A stretch of 64,000 nt of DNA from Armigeres subalbatus. Lineage: Eukaryota; Arthropoda; Insecta; Diptera; Culicidae. Positions 22,322 through 33,300 of the stretch are shown piece after piece. Position numbers and translations under genes: made by a program. Within the stretch, counting starts at the first letter, position 1, and every line of letters starts with the position of its first letter. The notes under the pieces are model-generated. The model made no database searches. It was given only the letters and a program-made list of their open reading frames with translations, and was not told where the DNA came from. The stretch covers positions 456,678,248 to 456,742,247 of the forward strand of contig NC_085140.1 in assembly GCF_024139115.2 (NCBI RefSeq), in the 5' to 3' direction.

Positions 22322-22599
22322 TCCTGAACCTTGACCTTCGCGATTTGATTGGAATTTGCACGGTGCCCCGGTAGACCGTTATTATAAAATAAAAATGTCC
22401 ATTAAAACCAAGTACAGGGCTCGATTCCTGTGGTAATTCTGCACCTCTGGACCAATTTAAAAAAAAATCCCTAGGAGGAATCTCGAGAAATCTTGATTTG
22501 AAGTTTTTAGTTAAGAAATTTCAAAAGAATCCATATAAGAATCCAAAAATATCACCAAAAATCCTGATTAATCCACTAAGATAGATGTCTTTCAATTCT

Positions 22600-22800
22600 T
22601 CTTGAGCCTGCCAGTCGGAAGTAACCACCAGCTTTGCAGGGTTGCTGTCCGGCATTCTTGAAATATGCCCTGCCCATCGTACCCTTCCAGCTTTAGCTAC
22701 CTTTTGGGTTCGCCGTAGAGCTGGGCGAGCTCTTGTTTCAACCTTCGCCGCCACACACCATTCTCTTGCACAACGCCAAAGATGGCCGTAAGCACGCGTT
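22600..22800 (-). pseudogene. captured RTE-like LINE C-terminal piece, left arm
   Basis: Minus-strand frames read WAGHISRMPDSNPAKLV preceded by VWRRR-like words, equivalent to the 3' third of the LINE at 13187-15032. It is not a full insertion, since it is present symmetrically in both arms. Confidence 0.75.
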
Positions 22801-23003
22801 GCCGTTATTAGAACTATAAATATTTACAACTGACTTATCTTACCAAACTGACTTAAGTATGTTTTTGTATGGACCCAACTTGCTCGGGTTTAGTATAAGT
22901 GCATTCAATGTTTAATAGAATGAAATGTAAAAATAATTTCAATTTAGCGTTTATGATCATAATGGAGAGAAGTAAGACCAGAGTTCGTGTAGAATAATAG
23001 TAG

Positions 23004-23267
23004 TTAGAAGCTGTTATACTCGATCACAGCACCAATTAACCGATCTTTGCTGCCAAATCTCGTCAAAGTTCTAATCAACGGATTAAGAAAAGCATGTTTG
23101 ATATGTAAGCCAAAACCTATCGCAATTCCTCTACAGAACTCGGAAACATGATAATTCAAGATATGGTACTTTGACGCGAATGGAAGCAGCGGCTTTTTCC
23201 AGCTTCTAGCAAAGCCATCAATTGCTTCCTCAAAACCATGCTCGTGTTTCGACTGCAGATTAAAATA
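23004..23267 (-). pseudogene. 87-codon coding-like remnant inside the foldback element
   Basis: An open frame without a start codon, from the stop-adjacent codon at 23267 to TAA at 23006-23004. It reads EEAIDGFARSWKKPLLPFA, then KYHILNYHVSEFCRGIAIGF. A W-K-K ... K-x-H-I-L-x-x-H-V-x-E-F-C pattern of this kind occurs in unclassified insect transposase-like proteins that I recall only loosely. Its position between inverted repeats suggests a remnant of the element's own protein. It could also be a chance frame. Confidence 0.4.
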
Positions 23268-23559
23268 TTAATTACAAAATTGTTAATTAAATTAATGATT
23301 TTGTGTGTTGCTTCTACGTGAAGTTAAACGATTTACAATGATATGGAAATGCTAATATCATCTTCCAAACTTAGACGTACATGTTCATGATAAAATTAGA
23401 GGCGAAAGTAGAGAATTGATAGTTCCGTTAGTTATAGTTCCGTCTATTAAACATCGAAAGCAACACTTATACTAAACCCGAGCAAGTTAGCCATACAAAA
23501 ACATACTTAAGTCAGTTTGGTAAGATAAGTCAGTTGTAAATATTTATAGTTCTAATAAC

Positions 23560-23755
23560 GGCAACGCGTGCTTACGGCCATCTTTGGCGTTGTGCAAGAG
23601 AATGGTGTGTGGCGGCGAAGGTTGAAACAAAAGCTCACCCAGCTCTACGGCGAACCCAGAAGGTAGATAAAGCTGGAAGGGTACGATGGGCAGGGCATAT
23701 TTCAAGAATGCCGGACAGCAACCCTGCAAAGCTGGTGGTTACTTCCGACTGGATT
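23560..23755 (+). pseudogene. captured RTE-like LINE C-terminal piece, right arm
   Basis: Reads WAGHISRMPDSNPAKLVVTS on the plus strand, the inverted partner of the piece at 22600-22800, with a few independent changes (for example VDKAG for VAKAG). Confidence 0.75.
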
Positions 23756-23963
23756 TTTGGTGATATTTTTGGATTCTTATATGGATTCTTTTGAAATTTC
23801 TTGATTAAAAACTTCAAATCAAGATTTCTCGAGATTCCTCCTAGGGATTTTTTTTTTAAATTGGTCCAGAGGTGCAGAATTACCACAGGAATCGAGCCCT
23901 GTACTTGGTTTTGTTGGACATTTTTATTTTATAATAACGGTCTACCGGGGCACCGTGATTTGA

Positions 23964-26279
23964 TAATTGAATCCGAAAATATTTTGGGAAATTAGGCAAG
24001 TGGAATAAGCAACAAATTGAATAAACTCGTTGAGGAATGAAATTTGGGGACATCGGGCGTAATTCATTTAAACAATTAATAAAATTCAGAATATTATTTC
24101 AAATAGGTATTATACGAATCCACGAATGTAAATAAATCAACGAAATTCCTCTACAAACTGTTTATAAGAAAAGTGGACATAATTTTTTATGTGATTTTAT
24201 TCACGCTAATGTATTATGTGTCATTCAACTGAAAAAAAAATTTATTCGTTTTTTCATCCTCCACCACCACTTTCGGAATAATAACCTACAGTAGAACAAT
24301 TTCAAAGACATTTCCTAAATTTTCAAACGCTCAAAAGTCCGATAGTATTTTTAATTTATTTAATTAATCAGGAATGGATTTTTCGGCATGCAGTCTTTGA
24401 AAGTAAGCTGAATGATTTCTATTTAATCATCGCCGACGTTTCAGTGTTGGATTTACACCTTCTTCAGGGCCTATTTATTGTAAAAGACGTGTTGGTTAGT
24501 TTTAAACATGAATGGATATGTCGGCCCTTGAACAAGTTATCCTTATTTCATTGGAAATTTATAGACGAATATTTTGACCTCAACAGTAAGACAGATTTCA
24601 ATTTCAATGTCTCGAGCTTGTCTGGACTCGAATTGATCAATTTAGACACCTTCTATGGCTTATAACGTTATAACCAAGTACTCAAATAGCTAAATCGAAC
24701 CTCAACTCTTTTTTTCATGATGGAAAATGAAACAGTCATGGACTGGATCTCGGTCAACAAAGTAGAAGTTAGTGCAGGAAGACTACCTTTGAAGCAACTG
24801 TGTCAAAGTTATCATTTCGATCTCATTTCGGGGACCATTGTGTTACCTCATCCTAATTCACAACAACAACGAGGTAAACAAATAAGGTCATCACAGCGAG
24901 TGATGATGGATGATGTAGCACGACACCTTCCTCGGAACAAGCCCCACAATGGCGACAATGATAACATTATCTCACGAATAAACTGTGGTCATCACTCACT
25001 CATGCCCCCACTCGTCCATTCACTGCCGTGCTACGTGACTACAGCCCGGACGGACCCGAGTGGGACTTGGCACGTCATCCCGGCAACAACACGGGAACGC
25101 CGGGATCACGGAAACGTGCGGAAAACGTACCACTGCAAACAGTCCGAACCCCGAGCACGGCGAAACGGATTACTTTTGCGTGACTTAATGCGATAAGACC
25201 AAAACATCCGCATGTCCATTTGTCACACTCTTATAGGGGGGACCGTTTTACTACAACGCAAGCAACAAAACGATGTTTTGCGTTTGTTTGAAGGTAGGTC
25301 ACTCACTCTAACAAATCCTACATAAATGTTTGATAAACCGCGTAAATATACGCGAATTCAGTGCCATTCGATCCCTATCCAGGAGGTATTGTTAAACAAA
25401 TGTCTTAATGCCGTACTTATGATAGACTTATTTGATGGCGGCTTACTAATTTGTTTTTTTCGTGTAGTATTGGAACAATAATTTTATTATCGAGATATTT
25501 TGTAGGAAAGAATATTCCGGAACCGATCCCCCAAATGGCAGAATTCACAATAGTGCGAGTAGTTTGTGCAACGAGTTGTACGTTTATCCAACGAAATGAT
25601 ATATTTGCATCAAAAGGGTACAATTCTAATGACAAATGAAGACATTTCACTAAAAGCTCAAGATAATTTTTGACATAGGGGAAAATATCTATTCTTGGCA
25701 GTCTAAGACATTCGCCAAATTGAAAGTTAAAAATAATGAATAATTACACTAAAACACAGGTACAGCTCAAGTGGTATACATTTGTATGCTCTTCCAATGA
25801 TGATTGGTGTTCACTAAATATAATAGCTTTTACCACAAACTCAGTAACTTTAATATAAAAGTAACAGGTCAACCTTTCTTTTATCGGCATAGCAATTTCT
25901 ATTATCAACAATGAGTTTGTTCCATTCAGCAACTAGACATGGAAGAAGAAAACTGGTAATGTATTGGTGTCAAATGCTGGTTGTTTATATCCTCTAGTAG
26001 AAAAGTTCATTCATATTAATCGGCTGCACGCTCATCTCGCTTCACTAGAATTTGGAACAAATTTTATTTATTATCAAAACTTGCCTTAAACAAAACATAA
26101 TTTTTTAGCCTTGATATCAATTTTATGTCATGTACACAGATAGGCAAAAGCATTTAAACACATTGCAAAACAAATTTAACCCTAATGCTACCATAAAACC
26201 GGCAGTTATCTATAGCCTTTACGTATACTTAGTACTTACGCGTATGTATATATTAGTGTATACGCGAAAGGCAAAACAT
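23964..26279. other. no gene recognised
   Basis: Contains a diverged 'gacctcaacagtaagac' word at about 24577 and a 159-residue open frame (24717-25196) without family features. A GC-richer stretch at 24880-25190 may be single-copy DNA. The end of a repeat X-like unit (CGCGAAAGGC) lies at about 26262-26271. Confidence 0.35.
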
Positions 26280-26358
26280 GGAAGCTTTCGATTGCAGTAC
26301 TCAAATTTATTCATGAAAAAATGTTACTTAGGTCCTTCTGAAAAGCTAAGCAAGAAAT
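26280..26358. repeat. related end of the element at 2179-2385
   Basis: Shares GATTGCAGTACTCAAA and AAAAATGTTACTTAGGTCC with the right part of 2262-2385. Confidence 0.5.
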
Positions 26359-26380
26359 CAAAACTCCTCACGAGTTATTA

Positions 26381-26546
26381 AGGGGTCGTACACTTATTAC
26401 GTAAGCAATTTTTCTGGGTTTTTCGACCCCCCATCCCCCCATGTAAGATTTTTTTCATACAAATGAATTTTTATTTATATGGAGCGTAAGATATTGACCA
26501 ACCCCTCTCCTCCCATAAATGCTTACGTAATATGTGTACGGCCCCT
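26381..26546. mobile_element. 166-bp MITE, TA (or TTA) target duplication
   Basis: Ends AGGGGTCGTACAC and the inverted GTGTACGGCCCCT, followed inward by TATTACGTAAGCA and TGCTTACGTAATA. TA flanks both ends (26379-26380, 26547-26548). Confidence 0.8.
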
Positions 26547-26650
26547 TAGCTTATGCCTATAGGCTTCCATTGGTATAAAATTATCATCACCAAAAGGGTG
26601 CCGAAAACCGACCATCTTCCCTTACTTTTTGTCCGCTGCCGAGATTTACA

Positions 26651-27344
26651 GCTTTTGTCTATGGTTATTCAAGCATAACATAGCATAGTTACGGTGTACT
26701 TCGTAGATTGGACACTAGTGATAGGTAGTCATGTTTTTCTTTTGAAATCCTTATTGCTATCAGAAATCGAGGTGGGTGTACTCCTTGATTTCAATCTTAT
26801 ATATAAAAATGAAATGGTCTGTGTTCGTATCCGCATAACTCGAAAACGGCTGGATGGATTTTTTTCATTTCTTCAGCAGAAACATTCGTTATAGTTTCCG
26901 ACGGGTTTATATGATATTTCCTAATGCGAAAATTACGAGTAAAATTGAGCAAACCGTGCATAACTAAAATTGTGATTCCTATGCAAATTTTGCATGGGCT
27001 GTTCGGAACGCACATTCTCGCCTACTGTGCAGGACAACGTCTGCCGGGTCAACTAGTCTAGGATAAAAATAACAAAGGCATGAGGATTACTACTCCTGGC
27101 CACGCCCATCTTCACCGTAACTTAGGAGGGGAAGGAAGTGTTGATGTAGTACTTACTTCACGAGAGGCCCCCGACTCAGCGACACCCTCATAAGTACCAC
27201 GGAGTTGGATATTGGGGAAGTTATTCGTTGCGTCAGGATTTGCCTGTAGCTGACAATGTGACCCTGGTAGATCTTACACCTTAACACACCACGCAAAGGT
27301 GTCTACCCAGCGTTACGGGGGGCTTTTGTCTATGGTTATTCAAG
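26651..27344 (-). mobile_element. insertion bounded by a 23-bp direct repeat
   Basis: The 23 bases starting GCTTTTGTCTATGG and ending TTATTCAAG occur exactly at 26651-26673 and 27322-27344. The 648 bp between start with CATAACATAGCATAG, which on the minus strand would be a short tandem tail, and end in GTCTACCCAGCGTTACGGGG. I read this as a truncated LINE-type insertion on the minus strand with a long target duplication. A Helitron-like element sits inside it. Confidence 0.55.
26795..27056 (+). mobile_element. Helitron-like non-autonomous element, family B
   Basis: Starts TCTTATATATAAAAATGAAA and ends TGCCGGGTCAACTAG, with A before and T after. The copy at 59990-60231 is the same family in the other orientation. 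The small open frame on its minus strand is a by-product. Confidence 0.7.
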
Positions 27345-27537
27345 TCCTTGAAGTATATACGTAATACCTTAGAGTCTACACGCGTAACCAAAAGTCTATC
27401 AACCAGTTTCAAATCTACAACTTGCTCTTTGCGGTCCTTATAAATGAAGGTCCTTACATGATATGTCTGTTCCATAAAAAAAGCATGAGGGTTGTGCACA
27501 AGACACGACCGCTCGACGTAAACTACGTAGAACCAAA

Positions 27538-27859
27538 TCTATACACATAACAATGCATTTTTGTCTGTCTGCCCTTATAGACTCGAAAACTATTAAACCG
27601 GTGAGCATGAACATTTGTATGTAGAGGTTTTTGGGAACGGGGAAGGTTCTTATGATGGTTTCAGACCCCTCCCTTTTCTGGAAAGGGGGACTCCCATACA
27701 AATGAAGTACAAATTTCTGCTTGAATCGTGAATTATTCCTGGAAATGGAATCCAAATTTGCAAATTTAGATTATTAAACGGTCTTCTAAATAAATTGTAA
27801 ATCTAAAAAATATAGAATTAATCAATTTTAGGTGAAAATAAGTTCGTCGGTGCTGCTAG
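27538..27859 (+). mobile_element. Helitron-like non-autonomous element, family A
   Basis: Starts TCTATACACATAAC and ends TCGTCGGTGCTGCTAG between A and T. The interior CTGTCTGCCCTTATAGACTC and the CCCTCCCTTTTCTGG block match 4396-4788 and 37410-37738. Confidence 0.65.
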
Positions 27860-28142
27860 TATAGCACGGAACTGAACGGTTCGGCACTTCATCTCATAGC
27901 TCCTATTTCCATCCCATCAAAAACACAACAATAAAAAGGTATTTGTTTTGTTATTAATTTTTGTGATTTTTTTCATCAGTGAGCATGCATGTTAGCAAAA
28001 AGAAGCGACAAAATTATTTCTGTATTTCTCTGTTTTGCGATGAGATGAATATATGTACAGTGAAATGGAAAACGGAACAGTTCCCTTATATTAACAATAT
28101 ATTCCACCTCGTGAGGTTTCATATATTATAGGTTATGGGCAG

Positions 28143-28386
28143 TGTAGTAGATAAGATCAGGTCTATAAAGTATCGAACAAAATGATGATTCACTGTACTG
28201 CATTGTGGTATTGACAATCAGTTGATTTTTGTAATTTGAATACGATCTTTCGGTATGTATTTCTTTCGCAAGCTACCTTATTTTGAAACATGTCGAATGA
28301 TCGTGTCAAAAGCGAAAAGCGGATCAGTTTGCTGAGTATTGTTGCGACTAACGGACGAGCCTACTAACCTCGTCTTGGTCACGACA
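28143..28386 (+). repeat. 5' LTR
   Basis: TG...CA ended; contains TATAAAG at 28164-28170. See the whole element for comparison with the 3' copy. Confidence 0.85.
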
Positions 28387-28974
28387 ATGACGCAGCCTGT
28401 AAATTATATTCGAACCTCGTTTTTTTGTTGATTTTGTTTTCTAGTGCTACGGGAAAATATGTGATACGTAGTGAAGAGTGGAATCAGGGAACGGTAAGTA
28501 AAAATTAGAGATACAGCGGAACAAGAAGCAGATATAAACAGAAAAAGTGCAAAAAGATATAGCAAACAAAACAAAAAAATGCATATGATGAAAGCTGGCG
28601 TCTCCGGTAGGGTCCCTGATGGAAGGGCAGAGGAGTAGGCCGGTTGACAAAAAAGTGCAAAAAAGACGGCACAATAAAAAGAACAAAATAACGGAAAAGG
28701 CAAGCGCCTTCGGTAAGCTCCCTGACGGAAGGTCAGAGGAGTAGGCCGGGGGACAAAACAAAGCACAAAAGAAAGGCAAAATAGGGCAAATAAGCAAAAA
28801 AATGACAAATGTTTATAAAAATAAGATGACGAGTTGGATTGTTTGTTTGATAGAAATCTAAAACTTTAAAACAAAATTTCAAGATTGCATGGAAGGATTG
28901 GTTTTGGAATTTGGTTTCAAATATTATGTTTGCAGAGCTCTTATTTGGAAAAAGTTCCTAAATTTGGATTAAAT

Positions 28975-30020
28975 TTGAATTTTGAACTTGATTTGAATTC
29001 GATTTGGATTGGATTTGTATTGGATTTAGACTTTACTTAGGATTTGAATTGGATTTGGATTGGATTTGAATTGTATTTGGATTGGATTTGGATTAAATTG
29101 GATTTAGACTTGACTTGAATTGGATTTGGATTGGATTTGGATTGAATTTGAATTGGATTTGGATTGGATTTGGATTGGATTTGGATTTAATTGGATTTGG
29201 ATTGAAATCGGATTGGATTTGGATTGGATTTGAATTGGATTTGGATTTGAGTTTTATTTGGATTGAATTTGGATTGGATTTGGATTTGATTTGGATTGGA
29301 TTTGGATTAGATTTGGATTGGATTCGGATTGGATTTGTATTAGATTTGTATTGGATTTGGGTTGGAATTGGATTGGATTTGGGTTGGATTTGGATTGGAT
29401 TTGGGCTGGAATTTGGATTTTCATTGGAACTGGATTAGATTCGGTTTGGATCGGATTTCGATTGGATGTGATCTGATTAGGATTTGAATTGGATTGGTAT
29501 TGGGTTTGAATTGGATTTGGATTTGATTCGGTTTGAATTAGAATTGCATTTGAATTGGATTTGGATATGATTGGGATTAGAATTGTATTGGATTTGGACT
29601 TAATTTGAATTGAATGTGGATTGGATTTAATTTGTATCGGAATTAGATTGTATTTGGATTGGATTTGAATTAGATTCGTATTGATTTGGATTGGATTTCG
29701 ATCGGACTTTGATTGGATCTGTATTGGATTTGGATTGTAGTTTGAACAGGGTTTCGTTTAAATTCGGATTGAATATGATTTGGATTTGTGGGATGCTTGG
29801 GATTAGAATTGGATTGCATTTGAATTTAATGTGGATTAGTTTTTGATTGGATTTGATTCGTATCGAATTTGAATAGGATTTGAATTGAATTTGGTGTGGA
29901 ATGAATTTGGATAAGATTCGTATGGAATTGGATTGGATTTTAATTGAATTTGGATGGGATTTGCATTGGATTGGATTTAGTTTTGATTTGGATTGGATTT
30001 AGATTGGATCTGAATTTAAT
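28975..30020 (+). repeat. GGATTTGGATT minisatellite
   Basis: About 1 kb of 11-bp GGATTTGGATT units with many one-base variants, most regular at 29115-29440. The 107-residue open frame there (WIWIGFGLDLD) is a by-product. It lies wholly inside the LTR retrotransposon. Confidence 0.9.
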
Positions 30021-30193
30021 TAAAATGCATTTAAATTGGACTACGGTTCAAGCCGTACATTAATTGGATTACATTTTAAATCTTTTAAAGAATTGAGAAG
30101 GGAATTTTGAATTTCAATTTATTGGACTATGAAAAAGTAGTCAGAAGAGAGTCTACATTTATTACACATCTGGAGAGTAGAGGTGGAGGAGAA

Positions 30194-30426
30194 TGTAGTA
30201 GATAAGATCAGGTCTATAAAAAAAGTAATTCACTGTACTGCATTGTGGTATTGACAATCAGTTGATTTCTGTAATTTGAATACGATCTTTTGGTATGTAT
30301 TTCTTTCGCAAGCTACCTTATTTTGAAACATGTCGAATGATCGTGTCAAAAGCGAAAAGCGGATCAGTTTGCTGAGTATTGTTGCGACGAACGGACGAGC
30401 CTAGTAACCTCGTCTTGGTCACGACA
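30194..30426 (+). repeat. 3' LTR
   Basis: Preceded directly by the purine-rich tract; shorter than the 5' LTR by 11 bp near 30225. Confidence 0.85.
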
Positions 30427-30711
30427 TGCAGCACTGTCCTATCCAGCAGCCACCCCATTCATAGACTACGTTTCACAGTTGAATAATAGATAATACCCTA
30501 GGCAATTTTTAATGGTTGAAATACGCTATGTAGGAACGGGAATGATTATGATTTTTTTTTGATGAGCTTGGAATTGAAGTTGAAGTATTGAAGTTGAAAC
30601 AGGAAAACGCTCCTGTCAACCACATAAGGGTTAAAATTCTACTGAGTGGCCATCACTTTAGATATTTTTCATGGTCTGCGTAAAAATCTGAATAGAAGCA
30701 TTTGTATTTTG

Positions 30712-30756
30712 ACACAGTTCTAAACTTGTCATAAGACGAGTTTATACTATCCTATT
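30712..30756 (-). repeat. dispersed repeat Y end
   Basis: CTTGTCATAAGACGAGTTTA abuts the MITE at 30760; the inverted words lie at 33890-33970. Confidence 0.5.
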
Positions 30757-30759
30757 AAA

Positions 30760-30942
30760 AGGCTCCCCCAGACCTAAGCGATTTCATCGTCCCGATGACG
30801 ACAACTAGTCGCTGCGATTCTATCGTTGGGTCGCTGCAGGCAATGTTCTATTTACAGTTCCATACCAATGACGACAGAATCACTGTCGCCAAGCGATTGA
30901 ATCGCGTCGCGACTATCGCATCGCGTGTGTTTGGGGGAACCT
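30760..30942. mobile_element. MITE family M, copy 1
   Basis: Ends AGGCTCCCCCAGACC and GTTTGGGGGAACCT; the interior is rich in CGACGACAACTAGTCGC-like palindromic words. It is the same family as 33674-33842 and about 14 bp longer. TTA follows the right end; the left flank (TTAAA) is less clean. Confidence 0.75.
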
Positions 30943-30945
30943 TTA

Positions 30946-31740
30946 TTCTACCACTTGATCCATTCTAAAAATGGCACCCGCGAAAACTCTTTGCCTATTG
31001 GCCGAAACACGATAATAATCGATGTCCACTCCAAGGATGCGGACAATTTTCCTGTTCGGGATGGGATCATGGCCGAGTCTGATATAAGGTGCATTTTCCG
31101 GCGTTCATAATAAACCCGATGAAGGCAGCCCAACGGTGAGTGGCACTAACCGTTGCCTGTGTCTTTATCCTGGTTCGTCTAGAAGTATTACCCACCACGA
31201 CCAGGAGAATGTCGTCGGCGTAGACGAAGAGGTGAACATTCGCCAGTAGGACGCCGAAAACCCCGTTCATTGCGACTAAAAAGAGGGTGGCCGCAAGAAT
31301 TGACCCCTGGGGGACGCCGGTCTCCTCGGCGAATTCTCTAGACGCAGTTCCGCCAATCAGGACCGTGAAGGTCCGTCCGGTGAGGAAGTTTTTTTTAAAG
31401 GCAAGCCGGTGATGCCCGATTCCTGAAGTTGTTTGAGGACCAAGGGTGTCCAGGTCCTGCTAAAAGCTTTGGCATTGTCCAAAGAAACCAGTTCAACATA
31501 CTTGCCTTCGTTATACGCTGCCCAGGTTGGCAAAATAGGTACTGGTGCCATACCCTGGGTGAAAGGCGTGTTGTTGGAAGTCAGACCTACCATCAGCTTC
31601 TAGCTTCTCACGGAGCCGTCGCGTCGGTTGACCATTCTCTCCATGTTATAACAGGCACACGATGTAAGGGATATCGGTCTATATTTGGTGGGGTCCCGAC
31701 CCGCCACGTTAGTTTTGGGGAATGTGGACTACAAAGCTCT
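30946..31740 (-). pseudogene. I-superfamily LINE reverse transcriptase fragment (R1/LOA-like)
   Basis: The minus strand reads YVELVSLDNAKAFSRTW (motif A region, 31505-31455), a frameshift near 31380, then EETGVPQGSILAATLFLVAM and VHLFVYADDILLVVVGN (YADD active site near 31215), and GFIMNAGKCTLYQTRP. The 5' end stops at about 31740 and MITE M sits at the 3' side. The sequence is broken by frameshifts. Clade placement is from recalled motifs. Confidence 0.8.
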
Positions 31741-32340
31741 GTTTTTTAATTATTTTTTATTGCCGAGACTTTCAACCCGAGGCTGGCTCGTCTCGTATCG
31801 AAGAGATATATACATAGAATCTTTACATTTCAATTTGTTATTCTATTACATTTTTATTCGACCCAGAAGGGAGCCGACAAAGTATGATTTAAAAATATTG
31901 TTATTCTAGTTCTTGTATGTTGCCCGTCAGGGCTCGAAATCCGTAAGAAGGTCCGTTGTACATTGCTAGTTTGTCTCTATACCATGTTCCGTGTTCCGTT
32001 TGCCTATAGTTGTCCATAGGGTTTGCCAGGTTGTCATCAAGTTAGGTTTGGGTGTGTATTTCGTTCGCCGGTTAGATTTTGTCATAGATGTAAGCGTCGT
32101 TCAGAAAGTTGATTGTGTTCCGCTCATTAACTGGGTCGTTCTTGGGGGTATCGTATACATTTGTGATGTTGTTTGCCTCACGGGCCCCTTCGAAAACTGG
32201 GCAAGAACTGAAGCCGGATAGTCGAGAGTTGCATATCTCACGGACGATGTGGAAGTTGTCACCTCCCAGCTTATCCCAAGTAACAATTTCAATGCTTGTT
32301 GGATTTATTTAATTCTTATAGCGGATTTATGACAGCAATC
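31741..32340 (-). other. possible LINE 3' untranslated region
   Basis: On the minus strand this ends in CAGCCTCGGGTTGAAAGTC then CTCGGCAATAAAAAATAATT, which resembles the 3' ends of Aedes I-type LINEs as I remember them. No coding is visible. It may be the tail of the element whose RNase H lies at 33301-33880. Confidence 0.35.
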
Positions 32341-33110
32341 ACCAAGACTAGAGGTTAAGTTTTATTGGCGTTCTTATTGCTATCAATAAACCTCTCATAA
32401 ATCTGCTGAAAAGTCTTCAAACGTCAAGTACTGATTGATCTTATGGGCAGCTCTACGGTTGAGACGGAGAGCGTATTAAGTCATATTCTCAAAACTCGAA
32501 CAAAGCCATAATTTTTGGCCGTAATGTGGTCGAATAAATAACCCCAATAAGAATATTTGCATTGCAACGAGTTTATTATGGTGTTCGATGAGAGCAACGT
32601 TTTTCTGTTCGATATGCATGATGGCCATATTGAAAATAGAAAAGCATTTCCAAGTCAGTGAAATTCTTTACTGAAATTCACTTTTAGACAATATTTACAC
32701 CTCGTAAAGGACCTTTCAAGCAATTGGTTATAATTATAAATATATTGGCGAGGAAAATCAATAGATTAAGTGGATATTTAGGATATCGATGATATAATTA
32801 TGTCCAATTTGATGGCTCAGAATTACAAAATTTTGTCGGCGCATAGTGCCCAATCTCATTTTTTTACTAGGTTTCACAATAAAACTGAACGCGCAGTTCG
32901 TTTAAATGAATATACTTTATGAGAAAACCTTCATAAATATATTCTGTTGTTGTCATTTTTATCTACAATCCATTTTGTTATTATTTTCCTGTGATGTTTT
33001 TTCTTTCTCTTTTTCAAAGCAACCTTTTTGACAGCTGCCGCAGCCAATTTCCCTTTTTTTCGGGTGGCTTAAAAAGGGTTTCCAAATACTCTTATAATAA
33101 GTTTATAGTG
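32341..33110. other. AT-rich, no gene seen
   Basis: No reading frame or repeat recognised. Confidence 0.3.
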
Positions 33111-33112
33111 GT

Positions 33113-33265
33113 TATCAAGAGTGGGCCACTTGGTCATATCTTACTCTTATAGTGGTCATCACAAGGTCGTCGTGTGGTAGCGGGTTTTATTGTGAGTTCT
33201 TATAATTTGATCTTGAAAACCATTCAAAGAGAGGAATAAAGCTTAAAATGTTACTTGGGATGGGA
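33113..33265 (+). repeat. dispersed repeat W, copy 1
   Basis: ATCAAGAGTGGGCCACTTGG, TCTTACTCTTATAGTG and AAAATGTTACTTGGGA recur in the same order at 41935-42083. Confidence 0.65.
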
Positions 33266-33300
33266 AACATTTGTGTGCCCTGTTCTGAGCCGGGACAAAA

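Larger units (their letters stand above)
22359..23957. mobile_element. 1.6-kb foldback element with LINE fragments in both arms
   Basis: Arms 22359-22907 and 23466-23957 are inverted copies. The tips are CACGGTGCCCCGGTAG and its complement, and ATTTG occurs outside both (22354-22358, 23958-23962). Each arm contains about 200 bp of RTE-like LINE C-terminal sequence (22600-22800, minus; 23560-23755, plus; WAGHISRMPDSNPAKLV). The left arm has about 55 bp (near 22562-22615) absent from the right. The centre (22908-23465) carries a separate reading frame on the minus strand. Confidence 0.8.
28143..30426 (+). mobile_element. non-autonomous LTR retrotransposon with minisatellite interior
   Basis: Direct repeats 28143-28386 (244 bp) and 30194-30426 (233 bp) both begin TGTAGTAGATAAG and end GGTCACGACA, the TG...CA ends of LTRs. 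They differ by four substitutions and one indel region of 11 bp net. A purine-rich tract (GAGTAGAGGTGGAGGAGAA) ends exactly at the 3' LTR. The flanks GGCAG (28138-28142) and TGCAG (30427-30431) match at four of five bases, a likely 5-bp target duplication. The 1.8-kb interior has no gag or pol. It holds two related segments around GCAGAGGAGTAGGCCGG (28598-28770) and the 11-bp array (28975-30020). It would need enzymes from another element. Confidence 0.85.

Noticed and set aside
24717..25196. 159-residue plus-strand frame as a gene
   Set aside because: No motif, domain or splice context recognised; a length attainable by chance in a GC-richer stretch.
28404..28808. 134-residue hydrophobic minus-strand frame as a membrane protein
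   Set aside because: Antisense to the LTR element interior and made of translated repeats rich in Cys/Phe/Leu.
29115..29438. 107-residue Trp/Ile/Gly-rich protein
   Set aside because: It is the translation of the GGATTTGGATT minisatellite inside an LTR element.
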